Source of the DNA: an uncultured Pseudohongiella sp.
Lineage (GTDB): Bacteria > Pseudomonadota > Gammaproteobacteria > Pseudomonadales > Pseudohongiellaceae
DNA: 51,580 bases
Direction: 5' to 3'
Assembly: GCA_902597095.1 (NCBI GenBank)
Contig: CACJWK010000017.1
Location: 1-51,580 of the forward strand
Position numbers and translations under genes: made by a program. Below, piece by piece: positions 20,440-29,782 of this stretch. Every line of letters starts with the position of its first letter. The stretch's first letter is position 1. The notes beneath the pieces are model-generated. The model did no database searches, was not told the origin of the DNA, and worked only from the letters and a program-made list of their open reading frames with translations.

Positions 20440-21015
20440 TTACTGCCGTGGAGGCGGTGGCGTCCAGTCGCAATTTTCGCAGTTCGGATCTCTGTCATTT
20501 TCCGCCATGACCTCAAAAATAAAATCGCGCCAGACTTCATTGGGCTGCCACACGGTATTCATGTCGGCTTTGGCCTCCTCAACAGAAACACCTTCAAACA
20601 GGACCCGGTACAGAAAGCTGAAAGCCGTTGCCCGGGCATTGACCTGACAGTGCAGCAGCGTTTTTTTGTCAGTATTACGCTGCATCGAATCTGCGAATGC
20701 GTAAAAATCATCGGGCAGCGGATTTGAGAAATCAACCGGAACCTGCATGTACTCCATTCCCAGTCGTTTCACGATCTGGTCTTCGTCAGGCAACGCATTC
20801 TGATTATTGGTAAACGCAATATAGACAACCCGCTCAAACCCCTCGTCTGCAACCGCCTGCAGCTGGGCTTCGGTGGGTTGTCCGGAGCTGGCGAAAACCT
20901 CGCTATACTGGCGGAAGTTGGTGATCTCTAGCAGAGCAGAAGGTGCCTCTTCAACGGCCAGCACGGATTGCCCGACTAAGGCGAGCAGCAGAGCGCTCGA
21001 TATACGTGTTTTCAT
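20440..21015 (-). CDS. Exported BLH/DUF442-type phosphatase-like protein
   Basis: I place the start at ATG 21013-21015, preceded by GGAGAAG; a 15-residue upstream extension to 21060 is possible but would spoil the signal peptide. The 191-residue product has a signal peptide (about 1-20, MKTRISSALLLALVGQSVLA). Its fold is cysteine-phosphatase-like: the loop HCQVNARA corresponds to the CxxxxR loop of the BLH/DUF442 family, with Cys as nucleophile and Arg binding phosphate. The C-terminus holds CENC and a proline run. The substrate is unknown, and some members of this family act in sulfide or stress responses rather than on phosphoproteins. Confidence 0.75.
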   Translation of the reverse strand: MKTRISSALLLALVGQSVLAVEEAPSALLEITNFRQYSEVFASSGQPTEAQLQAVADEGFERVVYIAFTNNQNALPDEDQIVKRLGMEYMQVPVDFSNPLPDDFYAFADSMQRNTDKKTLLHCQVNARATAFSFLYRVLFEGVSVEEAKADMNTVWQPNEVWRDFIFEVMAENDRDPNCENCDWTPPPPRQ

Positions 21016-21155
21016 GACTTCTCCGATTAACAGACAGTTTGGTTGCGGAAAGCATAACAAACACGCGAAAGAGATACCGCATTTCCCTGCCAGTCTCCGT
21101 CTGACAGCCCCGGCTGATTTCAGTGTGGGCAGAGGGCGTGGTATAAGCTAACAGG

Positions 21156-22097
21156 ATGAAAGAAGAGAATCTGGCCCGTTGGGCCCACTCTCACAGCTTT
21201 GGTCAGGAAAAGAAGCGTCCGGGAGAGCTGAGAACATTCATCGTAATCGCCCTGACCTCAGGCATGATGGCAGCAGAGGTTACGGCAGGCATTGCCTATG
21301 GATCGATCGCACTGCTCGCTGACGGCCTGCACATGGGATCGCATGCTGTCGCTTTGTCAGTCAATGCTTTTGCTTATGTCTATGCCCGTCGGCAGGCCTT
21401 GAGTGGCCGCTTCAGCTTTGGCACCGGCAAGGTAAATACGCTTGGGGGCTATACCGGTGCGATTCTGCTGGCCCTTTTTGCCTTACTGATGGCCTGGGAA
21501 AGTTGCCAGCGACTGTTCAACCCGATAAGCATTGCGTTTAACCAAGCGATCGCTGTCGCCACGGTTGGTCTGGTTGTCAACGGCGCATCAGTCTTTATCC
21601 TGGGGGACCAGCATGAGCATCCCCATGAACCCGGTCATCATCACCATGAGCACGATCACAATCTGAAAGCGGCCTATCTGCACGTTCTGGCTGATGCCTT
21701 GACCTCGCTGCTGGCGATCGCGGCCCTACTCACTGGCAAATACTTTGGCGCACTCTGGATGGATCCGATGATGGGCCTGATCGGCGCCCTCCTCGTCGCA
21801 CGCTGGTCCTATGGATTACTGAAGAGCACCGGTGCCATTCTGTTGGACACGCAGGAATCTGATGGGACCACAGAGGTCATCCGCCATCTGATAGAAGCAT
21901 CCGGAGAGCACCGAGTCGTGGATTTTCACCTGTGGTCCATCGGTTCCGGCCTTCAGGCTGCACTCATCACCGTGGTATCCAGCGCACCTCAGTCGCCTGA
22001 CTTCTACCGGCAGATGATCGCTAAACAGCATGCGCTCGCGCATCTGACGATCGAAGTCCATGCTTACGCAGAGCGAGCCGCTGTTTCAGAACAGTGA
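21156..22097 (+). CDS. dmeF: Cation diffusion facilitator, DmeF-type Co/Ni exporter
   Basis: A 313-residue inner-membrane cation/proton antiporter of the CDF family. The N-terminal WAHSHSFG motif is characteristic of DmeF. The first metal site is in ALLADGLHMGSH (52-63) and the second in HVLADALTS (176-184). A His-rich loop between TM4 and TM5 (residues 153-168, HEHPHEPGHHHHEHDH) matches the metal-sensing loop of this family. About six transmembrane helices and a short cytoplasmic C-terminal domain follow. DmeF homologues export cobalt and nickel; the substrate here is inferred. It is divergent from the phosphatase-like gene. Confidence 0.87.
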   Translation: MKEENLARWAHSHSFGQEKKRPGELRTFIVIALTSGMMAAEVTAGIAYGSIALLADGLHMGSHAVALSVNAFAYVYARRQALSGRFSFGTGKVNTLGGYTGAILLALFALLMAWESCQRLFNPISIAFNQAIAVATVGLVVNGASVFILGDQHEHPHEPGHHHHEHDHNLKAAYLHVLADALTSLLAIAALLTGKYFGALWMDPMMGLIGALLVARWSYGLLKSTGAILLDTQESDGTTEVIRHLIEASGEHRVVDFHLWSIGSGLQAALITVVSSAPQSPDFYRQMIAKQHALAHLTIEVHAYAERAAVSEQ

Positions 22098-22214
22098 TCA
22101 GCAGACGGAACGCCCATAGTAATCTGCTGCTGGTAGCAGATAACGTTTCCGCATGCGCCCGGGCGCCTCGCGCCGGCCTGATCCTGCGGTCACTGAAGTC
22201 ACCCTGAAGCAGAG

Positions 22215-24644
22215 TCAATTCGCGGGGGTCAACTCCAGTGTTTCAAACAGCACGGATTCTATCTTGTCTCTTGAATAGAATGCAGGGAAGACCTCATCGT
22301 CAGCCCACAGTTCAAAAAGATTGTCATAGAGCGGGCTATTCGGGTCACCTGACTGTCCGGGCGCATTCATCCCGAGGGTATTGTCCCAATCCCGTGTGTC
22401 TACGAATATCCTGAAGGAGGCGCCGGTAGTCTGGTTGTCTCCGCTGCCGGTATTGCCAAGGGTAAAACTGTTACCCCCTCTCGGAGCCGGCCCGACATCG
22501 AGTTGTGCTCGTACCTCTTCGCTGACTGCTGCACTGAGCGGGTGACGGATCAGCGCATGCTTATAATCGGCCTGACCGTAGACCCAGTCGTCGGTATTCG
22601 GCCCCAGCTTTTCCCGCAGACTGAGGACACCCTCAGCCAGGGTACGCAATAAAAATGCATCGCGCCCAGCCAGCGGATCGGGACCAAAATCTCCATCCGG
22701 AGCCAGCAGCATATCAATCGCCGTTTTCATCCCCACAGTGAGAAAGTCCTGTGCTTCGGCGGGGACTTTCAGCGCGTTGATGTTGTCAAGCAACTGACGC
22801 TCGAACGCCACATAAATACCCGCGGTCACGGAATCACGATCGAGCACAAAATCCCAATTAAGTAACAGTTGTCGGGCCTGCTCTACCTGCGGATCGGCTG
22901 CGCGCAAATGCTTGAAAAAAGGGACAAGACTGCGTGCAGGGATAGACAGGTAGTCATGCTGGAGGGCGATCATATCGGACATGTTGAATTTACGGCCGGA
23001 CGCCAAGACCTCGCTGCCACGGGCCCAGCGATACGGATCTGTCCAGGTGTAACCGATCGCATCAAGAAATTCAAAATCCGGCGGCGTGTAGTTACTGTTG
23101 GAAGTTTCGATAAAACCACGTCGGGGATTCAGATCATTAGGTTTGGCTTTAATAGGCAAATAGCCGTCCCATTCGTAGCGACCGTCGCCGGGTACTGGCA
23201 CCATCCCGCTGAAATTTCTTCGAATCGGCGCAATGCCCACTGCCTGCCATCCGATGTTGCCTTCGCGGTCCGCCCAGATCATATTCTCGCCGGGAATGTT
23301 GCTGTAATTTGACGCTTCACGAAATTCTTCCCAACTCTCGGCCTGATCCATTCTTAACGATGCCAGGTAGGGCGCCCCGCCGAATTCCATCCAGGCAGGC
23401 CGCACCGCATAAGCGAGATGTTTGTCAACGTCCTCGAAGACTATCGGCCCGTGTCTGGTGTATTTCAACTGGACAAGTTCGGGAGCCTGACCCCGAACGG
23501 GAATTCCTTCCTCGATAACAGACATAGGTTCCCACTGGCCGTTATAGCGATACTCGTCGGGGTTCTCAGGGTTGACTTCATAGACCAGTAAATCTTCACC
23601 GTCGGTGTTGAACACCGTAAGACCCCAGGCCCCGTATTCGTTATGACCTATAGAGATCCCGGGTATTGTGGGTTCGCCCCCGCCAATAACGTTCCATCCC
23701 GGTCCCACCAGATGCGCCCAATAGCGCAGCGATGGCGAGGATTGAGCCCGATGAGGATCATTAATCATCATCGGCCAGCCATCCTGAGTCAGATCCCCGC
23801 TGACGACCCAGTTGTTACTGCCAATGTCATCCAGATCAAATCGCCGGACCAGTTCTGATTCCCTATTCAGCGTCGCAGCTAACTGTTCGTATGCAATAGC
23901 CTCGTTGCGAGCAGACGCTACCACAATATCTGTCGGTTCGAATCGAATGTTCCGTCTGTAGGCGTTGTACAAACGCAGGATGTCATTCTGGAGCAGTGAT
24001 TCGCAGTCGATCATCGGGTCCAGACTCAGATCGGGTTGATGAGGGTGGAAATATTGCAGTTCGCGAACTTGCTCCTCGCCAATGGCGCAAACAGCACGTC
24101 CAACGTTAATCTCCAGGCCGATATTGCCCAGCAACCCCTGGTGACGGGTTATCACGACTTCTTCTGTCCAGTGCTTTGGCTCAATACCCAACAATTTGAA
24201 CGGTAAGGGAAGATCCTCCGGATTCTCCATAACCTGATCGATGAAGGCATTTACACCGTGCACGAAAGCATTAATTATATTGACCCCATTGGGATGGTAG
24301 TGCTGCAACTCTTCCCCCATCGCACCGCGGAATTTGAACAGCCGGGCACCGTGGTCCCGTTCTAACGCCTTGGGGCCGAGAATTTCTGCCATGGTACCAG
24401 TGGCTCTTGCCCGCCAAATCTCAAACTGAAACAGACGATCACGAGCTGCACTGTAGCCTTGCGCAAAAAACAGGTCGTGCTCCGTTTCCGCGTAGATATG
24501 AGAGATCCCCCACTTATCTTTGAGGATTTCCACCGGCTGCTGTAATCCCTCAACCTCAAGTGTCTGCCGCGTTTGGGCCGCGACAGAAAGCGAGACGCCA
24601 AGCAACAAGGTCAGGAAACCGATCGAGCGCAGGGGGCTTATCAT
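22215..24644 (-). CDS. Penicillin amidase-family (S45) acylase
   Basis: An exported N-terminal nucleophile hydrolase of 809 residues. Signal peptide about 1-24. The alpha-chain region (25 to about 250) has KDKWGISHIYAETEHDLFFAQGY (positions 42-64). The self-cleavage site is at Gly275-Ser276, where the new N-terminal Ser of the beta chain starts SNNWVVSG. LTQDGWPMMINDPH follows as in other family members. Such enzymes hydrolyse amide bonds of penicillins, acyl-homoserine lactones or acyl-peptides; which applies is not shown. The gene begins four bases inside the upstream ACT gene (ATGA overlap), so the two are translationally coupled. Confidence 0.93.
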   Translation of the reverse strand: MISPLRSIGFLTLLLGVSLSVAAQTRQTLEVEGLQQPVEILKDKWGISHIYAETEHDLFFAQGYSAARDRLFQFEIWRARATGTMAEILGPKALERDHGARLFKFRGAMGEELQHYHPNGVNIINAFVHGVNAFIDQVMENPEDLPLPFKLLGIEPKHWTEEVVITRHQGLLGNIGLEINVGRAVCAIGEEQVRELQYFHPHQPDLSLDPMIDCESLLQNDILRLYNAYRRNIRFEPTDIVVASARNEAIAYEQLAATLNRESELVRRFDLDDIGSNNWVVSGDLTQDGWPMMINDPHRAQSSPSLRYWAHLVGPGWNVIGGGEPTIPGISIGHNEYGAWGLTVFNTDGEDLLVYEVNPENPDEYRYNGQWEPMSVIEEGIPVRGQAPELVQLKYTRHGPIVFEDVDKHLAYAVRPAWMEFGGAPYLASLRMDQAESWEEFREASNYSNIPGENMIWADREGNIGWQAVGIAPIRRNFSGMVPVPGDGRYEWDGYLPIKAKPNDLNPRRGFIETSNSNYTPPDFEFLDAIGYTWTDPYRWARGSEVLASGRKFNMSDMIALQHDYLSIPARSLVPFFKHLRAADPQVEQARQLLLNWDFVLDRDSVTAGIYVAFERQLLDNINALKVPAEAQDFLTVGMKTAIDMLLAPDGDFGPDPLAGRDAFLLRTLAEGVLSLREKLGPNTDDWVYGQADYKHALIRHPLSAAVSEEVRAQLDVGPAPRGGNSFTLGNTGSGDNQTTGASFRIFVDTRDWDNTLGMNAPGQSGDPNSPLYDNLFELWADDEVFPAFYSRDKIESVLFETLELTPAN

Positions 24645-25081
24645 TTTGAATGTCCTCTTTGTGTCAGGGTTGGGTCGGAATCAGGATCTGCCAGAGCCTG
24701 CAAGTGCTCCAGCGCTTCAGTGGCTTTGTCTCGCGGTACAAAAACATGATCGTGGTAGCGGGCAGCAATGACGTTGGCCGGTATCCCGCGCTCAGCCAGA
24801 CAGGAGGAGACTGCTGCGGTGAGGCCGACCGCATCCAGGCTGGAGTGCACACGCAGGGTGATGCCTTTGAATACGCCCTTATAGTCCAAACCCTCTGCAT
24901 CTGCCCGCTCCTGGGAGATGAGGAGACTCAGCCCTTCTGCTTCACTGAAGCTTGCCAGCGGTCTCAGGCGGGACAGACTCTCCGATACGGAGTTTGTAAC
25001 CGTGCAGAAGACGTAATCCCCATCAAATAGGAGGGGATTCAGATTATTCAGTAAATTACCGAGGTCGGTTTCGCCGGACAA
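24641..25081 (-). CDS. ACT-domain protein (DUF2241 type)
   Basis: A small cytoplasmic protein with the conserved opening LSGETDLGNLLNNLNPLLFD and FCTVT strand of the DUF2241/ACT family; it probably binds an amino acid or similar ligand. The frame is open to 25150 (GTG start, 169 residues), but homologues start at the SGETDL block. The TTG at 25079-25081, with GGGAAGG six bases upstream, is therefore my preferred start (146 residues). Its stop overlaps the acylase start, and its upstream neighbour on the strand is the MBL hydrolase, making a likely three-gene operon. Confidence 0.8.
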   Translation of the reverse strand: MSGETDLGNLLNNLNPLLFDGDYVFCTVTNSVSESLSRLRPLASFSEAEGLSLLISQERADAEGLDYKGVFKGITLRVHSSLDAVGLTAAVSSCLAERGIPANVIAARYHDHVFVPRDKATEALEHLQALADPDSDPTLTQRGHSK

Positions 25082-25170
25082 CGTATGCCTTCCCTTTACT
25101 TCGGAAGCTGACACTGCCGCCAGGTTCCGCAACACTGGCAAGCAGCCCAAGCAGCCTGTTCACCGCTGTG

Positions 25171-26016
25171 CTATTCAAGTTCAGCGGCTATTTCCTCATA
25201 GAAACCAGGAACGCTGCGGCGCATGAACAGGCCGTCTTCTGCCTGAGTCCAGCTCAGCCCCGGGTCCCTGATCTGCTCAGAAGCCCCGTCTGCCGACACT
25301 CCCGCACGGATGAGTTCAGCCATTCGCTGGCGCACAGACTCCATCTGGTTCCTGAAATTCAGGATATCGCGACGGTTCATAATCCCACCGTGTCCGGGAA
25401 TCGCGGTATCAAAATCCAGCGCCAGCATGGCGTTCAGAGTACTTACCCATCCGCGACTGCTACCGCCATTCGCATAATCCAAAAATGGCGCTGTCGTGTG
25501 CAACAGGTCACCGCCATGGATGGTTTTGAGATCCGGAAAATATACCACTGAATCGCCATTGGTATGTCCGGTGCCAAGATGGAACGCCTGCACCTCTACC
25601 CCACCCATATAAATGGCTGTACTGTCGGTGTAAACCAGCCGCGGCAAACCCTCCTGATTGCCACGAAGCATATTTTCTCGGGCATTCTTGTGAGCAACGA
25701 TTTCGGCCACCTCGAGAAAACCTGCGTTACTGCCACTGTGATCACCATGGTGGTGTGTGTTGATGACGTATCGCACCGGCTGTGCGCTGACGCTGGCGAT
25801 GAGTGACTGTATTTCTTCAAAGTCCTGCGGAAATTTGTCATCAATCAGAATAACGCCTTCATCTGTTAGCCTGACTCCGATGTTGCCTCCCGGTCCGGTG
25901 ATCATATAGAGGCCATCTTTTACCTGCTCGATACCGAGTCTGGGCTGGGCCCACAATGCGGCGCAAGGCACTAATAAACTCAGGAGTAGAGCCCCGCGCA
26001 ATACGAGTGGAATCAT
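25171..26016 (-). CDS. Exported metallo-beta-lactamase-fold hydrolase
   Basis: A 281-residue MBL-fold protein with signal peptide (about 1-23, ending LWAQ). The zinc motif THHHGDHSG lies at 87-95; later ligands appear in GTGHTNGDS, GGDLLH and PGHGG. This pattern resembles subclass B2/B3-like and lactonase-like exported MBL proteins. A role in beta-lactam resistance cannot be claimed from sequence, since most such proteins have other substrates. The ATG is preceded by GAGGT six bases upstream. It sits 20 bp upstream of the ACT gene, whose product is coupled to the acylase, which hints at a shared hydrolytic pathway. Confidence 0.9.
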   Translation of the reverse strand: MIPLVLRGALLLSLLVPCAALWAQPRLGIEQVKDGLYMITGPGGNIGVRLTDEGVILIDDKFPQDFEEIQSLIASVSAQPVRYVINTHHHGDHSGSNAGFLEVAEIVAHKNARENMLRGNQEGLPRLVYTDSTAIYMGGVEVQAFHLGTGHTNGDSVVYFPDLKTIHGGDLLHTTAPFLDYANGGSSRGWVSTLNAMLALDFDTAIPGHGGIMNRRDILNFRNQMESVRQRMAELIRAGVSADGASEQIRDPGLSWTQAEDGLFMRRSVPGFYEEIAAELE

Positions 26017-26198
26017 GGGGGAACCTCTCTATTTCTTGCTTTACTGTTTTATTGTCGGCTTGTTTTATGGCGTCTTCGCAAGCCCGACGCACTGCGGCTT
26101 TTCATGTCAGAAGGACCGCAGACATCATACATACATGATCAGCCGCGCAAGCGCAAACTCTGTCGCTGACCTTTCACGACCTGCAGGCGGGCACCGAT

Positions 26199-27017
26199 TT
26201 ACTCGGCCGCAGCGATAAACTGCCGCATCACGTTCAACACTTCATCAGGCTCAAACAGACAACCGCCCTGCTTTGCAAATTTTGTCAAAGCGGCATCATC
26301 AGGGAAACTGAAATAATTACCGCTATCAGGCTGCGTATGACGCGCGAGAGCGAGACCGCGATCCAGCACCTCTACCGACTCAAGCATCCGCGCACAGCCT
26401 GACTCATAAAGCGACAGAACATGCCATAAATAGGAGCGATCGGGCTGAACGGGAAGTCGGGTAGTCGTCACGATGCTGCCCGTATCTATCGAACTGTCCT
26501 CTATAAAATGCAGAGTCGTTCCTATTTCGGACTCTTTATTCAACAGTGCCCAGAATGTCGCCATCACGCCCTTATAGTCAGGCAATAGGCCGGAATGAAG
26601 ATTCAACACCCCGTGCTTGGGCAACGAAATAGCTGGGTCACGAAGAACCACACCATAACGCACAGATAAGACCAAATCCGGTTCTGACTCCGCATAGCGC
26701 TCGAGCCCGGCAGTCTCATTTATCGCATTCAGCGTACTAACACCTCCGGTAATCCGCGCCCCCAACTGCTCGAAGCTGAAAAGCGTCTGACCCTCGCGCA
26801 CGGGACCTGACCTGTCAGGATCCAAAAGGGGCGCAATCAGACCATTTAAAAGATCCTGTTCCACGAATTTCAGATGCTGCAGAGGGACGGCCAGTGGTTT
26901 GCTGCCGACCCGTGAAGAAAGGAACACTGTCACTTGATGCTCAGTCAAACCGGGGATCAAACGATTCAGCGCGAAACAACTGGCCAGGTCTTGATTCGTA
27001 AGAATGGTAATATTCAT
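26199..27017 (-). CDS. Formyltransferase-family protein
   Basis: A 272-residue protein of the 10-formyltetrahydrofolate-dependent formyltransferase family (PurN/Fmt fold). The catalytic triad is visible: Asn139 and His141 in VLNLHSGLLPDYKG (138-150; most relatives have NIHPSLLPxYRG) and Asp178 in EDSSIDTGSIV. It lacks the tRNA-binding C-terminal domain of methionyl-tRNA formyltransferase, so it probably formylates a small molecule or amino sugar. The first 100 residues are divergent. It lies 72 bp downstream of the ABC ATPase on the same strand. Confidence 0.82.
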   Translation of the reverse strand: MNITILTNQDLASCFALNRLIPGLTEHQVTVFLSSRVGSKPLAVPLQHLKFVEQDLLNGLIAPLLDPDRSGPVREGQTLFSFEQLGARITGGVSTLNAINETAGLERYAESEPDLVLSVRYGVVLRDPAISLPKHGVLNLHSGLLPDYKGVMATFWALLNKESEIGTTLHFIEDSSIDTGSIVTTTRLPVQPDRSYLWHVLSLYESGCARMLESVEVLDRGLALARHTQPDSGNYFSFPDDAALTKFAKQGGCLFEPDEVLNVMRQFIAAAE

Positions 27018-27089
27018 CTGAAATAGCTTTCGCTGTACATTGAGAGCATGTTGCTGCGTCCTGCCGCTGTCTATCAGCCAACCGGCGTG

Positions 27090-28604
27090 TCAGAGGTCAT
27101 GTTGCACCACGCTGTGAGTGTGTTCTCCGGCAGACACGAACTTCAGCCGCTGATTGATGCAGACAGGCCACTCTTCAGAGACATGGCTGACGTAAATCAA
27201 CCGCGTGCGAGTCTGGCTGGCAATCAGGTCGAGAACTCCGAGAATCAGCTGCCGATGGTAATCGTCCAGACCCACACAAGGTTCGTCTAGAATCAGGACG
27301 GCAGGATTTTTCACCATTGCGCGGGCGAGGAGCACCAGACGCTGCTGACCGAATGACAGCTCATGATAATAGCAGGCCCAAGAGTCAGCCAGGCCAAAAC
27401 AGGAGAGCCACGCTTTTGCACCAGCGCGGTCGCTGGCAACACTGTCGTCGTAGAGACCAACCGAATCATGAAGACCGCTCACTACCACATCCAGAGCCTT
27501 CCAGCCTTTCACATACTTATTGTGCAGCTCATTGGACACCAGCCCGAATCGGGATTTGATCTCCCACACTGTCTCGCCACTTCCTCTCTGTGTTCCGAAC
27601 AGCCGAACTTTCTGACCATAGGCCATGTGATTCTCTCCGCAAATCAGACTGAGCAGAGTTGATTTGCCGCATCCGTTAGGGCCTTCAATCAAAGTGTGAT
27701 GCGAGCTCGTCATGCGCCAGGTCACAGATTCAAGCACCCGTTTGTCGCCATAGTTCGCATGAATATCCTCAAGGTCGATGATCACTTTGGAGGAGGCGGA
27801 TGCCGGCATCTCAGGAGGTTCAGCAAGCGGCAGACTATCGGGCAATTCAGGGGTCCGCGCCATCTGCTCTCGGAAATACTGAGTGGCAAGCACTTCTGCA
27901 AGCAGGCCCTGCCTCGTTAATTCTAGGTTTTCAAGCAGGGCAAGATGTGTGGTACCGGGCAGAATGTCGCGGTGTCGACGGCAAAGCAACAGGCTGCTGA
28001 AGCCTGATTTGCGACGCGCTTCAATACAATCAATAATTCGTTGCCGTGATGCCTTGTCGATACTCTCCAGCGGGTCATCAAACACCAGCAGTTTTCGCGG
28101 GTCACCGACCGCCGCAATTAATGCTCTGCCAATCAGCGCTCGCCTGATCTGGCCCGATGACAGAAACCGGATCCCTTTGAGCAGCAGCTTGCCGAGATCC
28201 AGCTGCTCTACGATTGAGTCATACGCATCAGACAAACCGTCATCGGGAGCAAGGCCGGAGCGCAGCAGCTGACTCACCGTGGTCCCCGGGTCTTCAGCGC
28301 GATCACTGTATTCGCTCATATCAAGCCTGTTATCACGCTGCCACAGACGTTGCTGCTCTTCAAAGGAGACCAGCACAATATCGCGACCGGGCTCCAACCC
28401 TTCCCGATACGTGACGTAGCTACCCGACTCGAGTCGTTTACCGGCGATCAGGTTCGCCAGCAAGGTCTTGCCAGATCCGTTACCACCGAACAAACACCAA
28501 TGTTCACCCTGCCGCACTGAGAAATGGGTAACACGCAACTGCGACTGGCGATTGATTCGGCAGCTGGCATGATCGACCCGCAGCAAACAGTCCTCGGACG
28601 TCAT
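27090..28604 (-). CDS. modF: ModF-like tandem ABC ATPase
   Basis: A soluble protein of 504 residues with two ABC ATPase domains. First domain: Walker A GGNGSGKT and signature LSSGQIRR. Second domain: Walker A GPNGCGKST, signature LSFGQQR and Walker B ILILDEP. The segment VSFEEQQRLWQRDN between Walker A and signature in the first domain closely matches E. coli ModF. ModF is encoded near molybdate genes in some bacteria, but its biochemical role is poorly defined. There is no permease or binding protein next to it here, so it is either orphan or works with proteins elsewhere. It starts 27 bp downstream of the PhyH gene. Confidence 0.82.
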   Translation of the reverse strand: MTSEDCLLRVDHASCRINRQSQLRVTHFSVRQGEHWCLFGGNGSGKTLLANLIAGKRLESGSYVTYREGLEPGRDIVLVSFEEQQRLWQRDNRLDMSEYSDRAEDPGTTVSQLLRSGLAPDDGLSDAYDSIVEQLDLGKLLLKGIRFLSSGQIRRALIGRALIAAVGDPRKLLVFDDPLESIDKASRQRIIDCIEARRKSGFSSLLLCRRHRDILPGTTHLALLENLELTRQGLLAEVLATQYFREQMARTPELPDSLPLAEPPEMPASASSKVIIDLEDIHANYGDKRVLESVTWRMTSSHHTLIEGPNGCGKSTLLSLICGENHMAYGQKVRLFGTQRGSGETVWEIKSRFGLVSNELHNKYVKGWKALDVVVSGLHDSVGLYDDSVASDRAGAKAWLSCFGLADSWACYYHELSFGQQRLVLLARAMVKNPAVLILDEPCVGLDDYHRQLILGVLDLIASQTRTRLIYVSHVSEEWPVCINQRLKFVSAGEHTHSVVQHDL

Positions 28605-28631
28605 ACGAAGTGGTTTCCTTGGCAGGTCATG

Positions 28632-29492
28632 TCACTTGCGCAGCCCAAGACTGCGCAATAACCTGCCCACAGCGCGAACCGGCAGCGCTCGGGTGCTGAG
28701 ATCTGGCGGCAGGGAAAAATCAGGCTGACTGGGAATGCGAAACGGCTTGCGATAGCAAAGTTTGCCGGGGCGGCTTTCCATCGGGGTGTAGTATCGGCAA
28801 TCTTCGAAAAAATAATGCGTTACCTGCGAGTGCCTGCTGCGCGTGACATCTTTCCGGGCGGCACCACCATGCAGCAGATTCGCATGCCAGATAATCGCTT
28901 CCCCCTTCTCAATCAGGCCGAGCTCCGACTGCAATCCATGTTCTGCAATAAGATCCTGAATGCGTAGTTCATAGGCGTGGTAATTCGAATAACCCGGTCC
29001 CAGACCTAAATCCTGCATCGAGAAATAAGGCAGCTTGTGACTCCCGGGGTAGTAAACTAGGGGGCCATTCTCTGCGTCAATGTTTTCAAGGGCGACCCAG
29101 ACGCCCACCATGAAACCGGCTGGGATAGTATGAAAGTGAATGCTGTCTGAGTGGGGATATTGCGAAGTGCCCACCGGAAAATTCAAGGTCTGAAAAGGCA
29201 GAGGCTCACGGTCCATCAGCATGCGCAACGCAGCGAGCACACTGTCGTGAACAGCCAGCTGCCGAACTGCGTCAACCTTTTTCCAGCCATCCTGACAGCG
29301 GGCCGTCGCCAGGGGGTCTTGTTCATAGGCCGTTCCGTAATGAGGCCGGACCTCAGTGACGATCTGATCCAGCAGCTGCGGATCGAACCCGAAATCTACC
29401 TTCAGCAGACCCTGATCGGAAAAAGTCCTCAGCTGTTCGGGGCTCAGCGTAAAACGCTTATTGGCCATCACGGCCGGTTCTCCAGTGCTCAC
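28632..29492 (-). CDS. Phytanoyl-CoA dioxygenase-family (PhyH) Fe(II)/2-oxoglutarate oxygenase
   Basis: A 286-residue enzyme of the PhyH family. The iron facial triad is complete: His114 and Asp116 (YPHSDS) and the distal His208 in WHANLLHGG; an Arg that would bind 2-oxoglutarate follows in TRSRHS. PLVYYPGSH (145-152) is a typical family block. It should hydroxylate (or otherwise oxidise) an organic substrate, using 2-oxoglutarate and oxygen. It is the first gene of a minus-strand run of six genes, and no biosynthetic core enzyme for a product is seen among them. Confidence 0.88.
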   Translation of the reverse strand: MSTGEPAVMANKRFTLSPEQLRTFSDQGLLKVDFGFDPQLLDQIVTEVRPHYGTAYEQDPLATARCQDGWKKVDAVRQLAVHDSVLAALRMLMDREPLPFQTLNFPVGTSQYPHSDSIHFHTIPAGFMVGVWVALENIDAENGPLVYYPGSHKLPYFSMQDLGLGPGYSNYHAYELRIQDLIAEHGLQSELGLIEKGEAIIWHANLLHGGAARKDVTRSRHSQVTHYFFEDCRYYTPMESRPGKLCYRKPFRIPSQPDFSLPPDLSTRALPVRAVGRLLRSLGLRK

Positions 29493-29782
29493 AGCATGAC
29501 CTCTCGCTGGATGCGCTTCATTCGGGTTGACTCGTCACTGAACCGTGCAGGGGCACAGCGCATTCCGGAGACGGGGCGGATCTGAGTTCTGAGGCCCGCG
29601 AAAAGACGCCAGTGCACGGACCAACACCCGGCATCAGCGTCAATTGCCAGAGTTTTCGGCTCTTGATGTATCGCACAATCAGGACTTATCAGTGTCAGCC
29701 GCAAACGTTTATAGCACTTTTCAGGCGCGGAGAGTATCTTCAGGGAAACACCGGATTAAGCAGCGCTTCAGAGGAAAACACA

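Noticed and set aside
25171..26016. Exported MBL protein as a beta-lactam resistance enzyme
   Set aside because: The HHHGDHSG motif fits the whole MBL superfamily; there is no evidence for beta-lactam hydrolysis.
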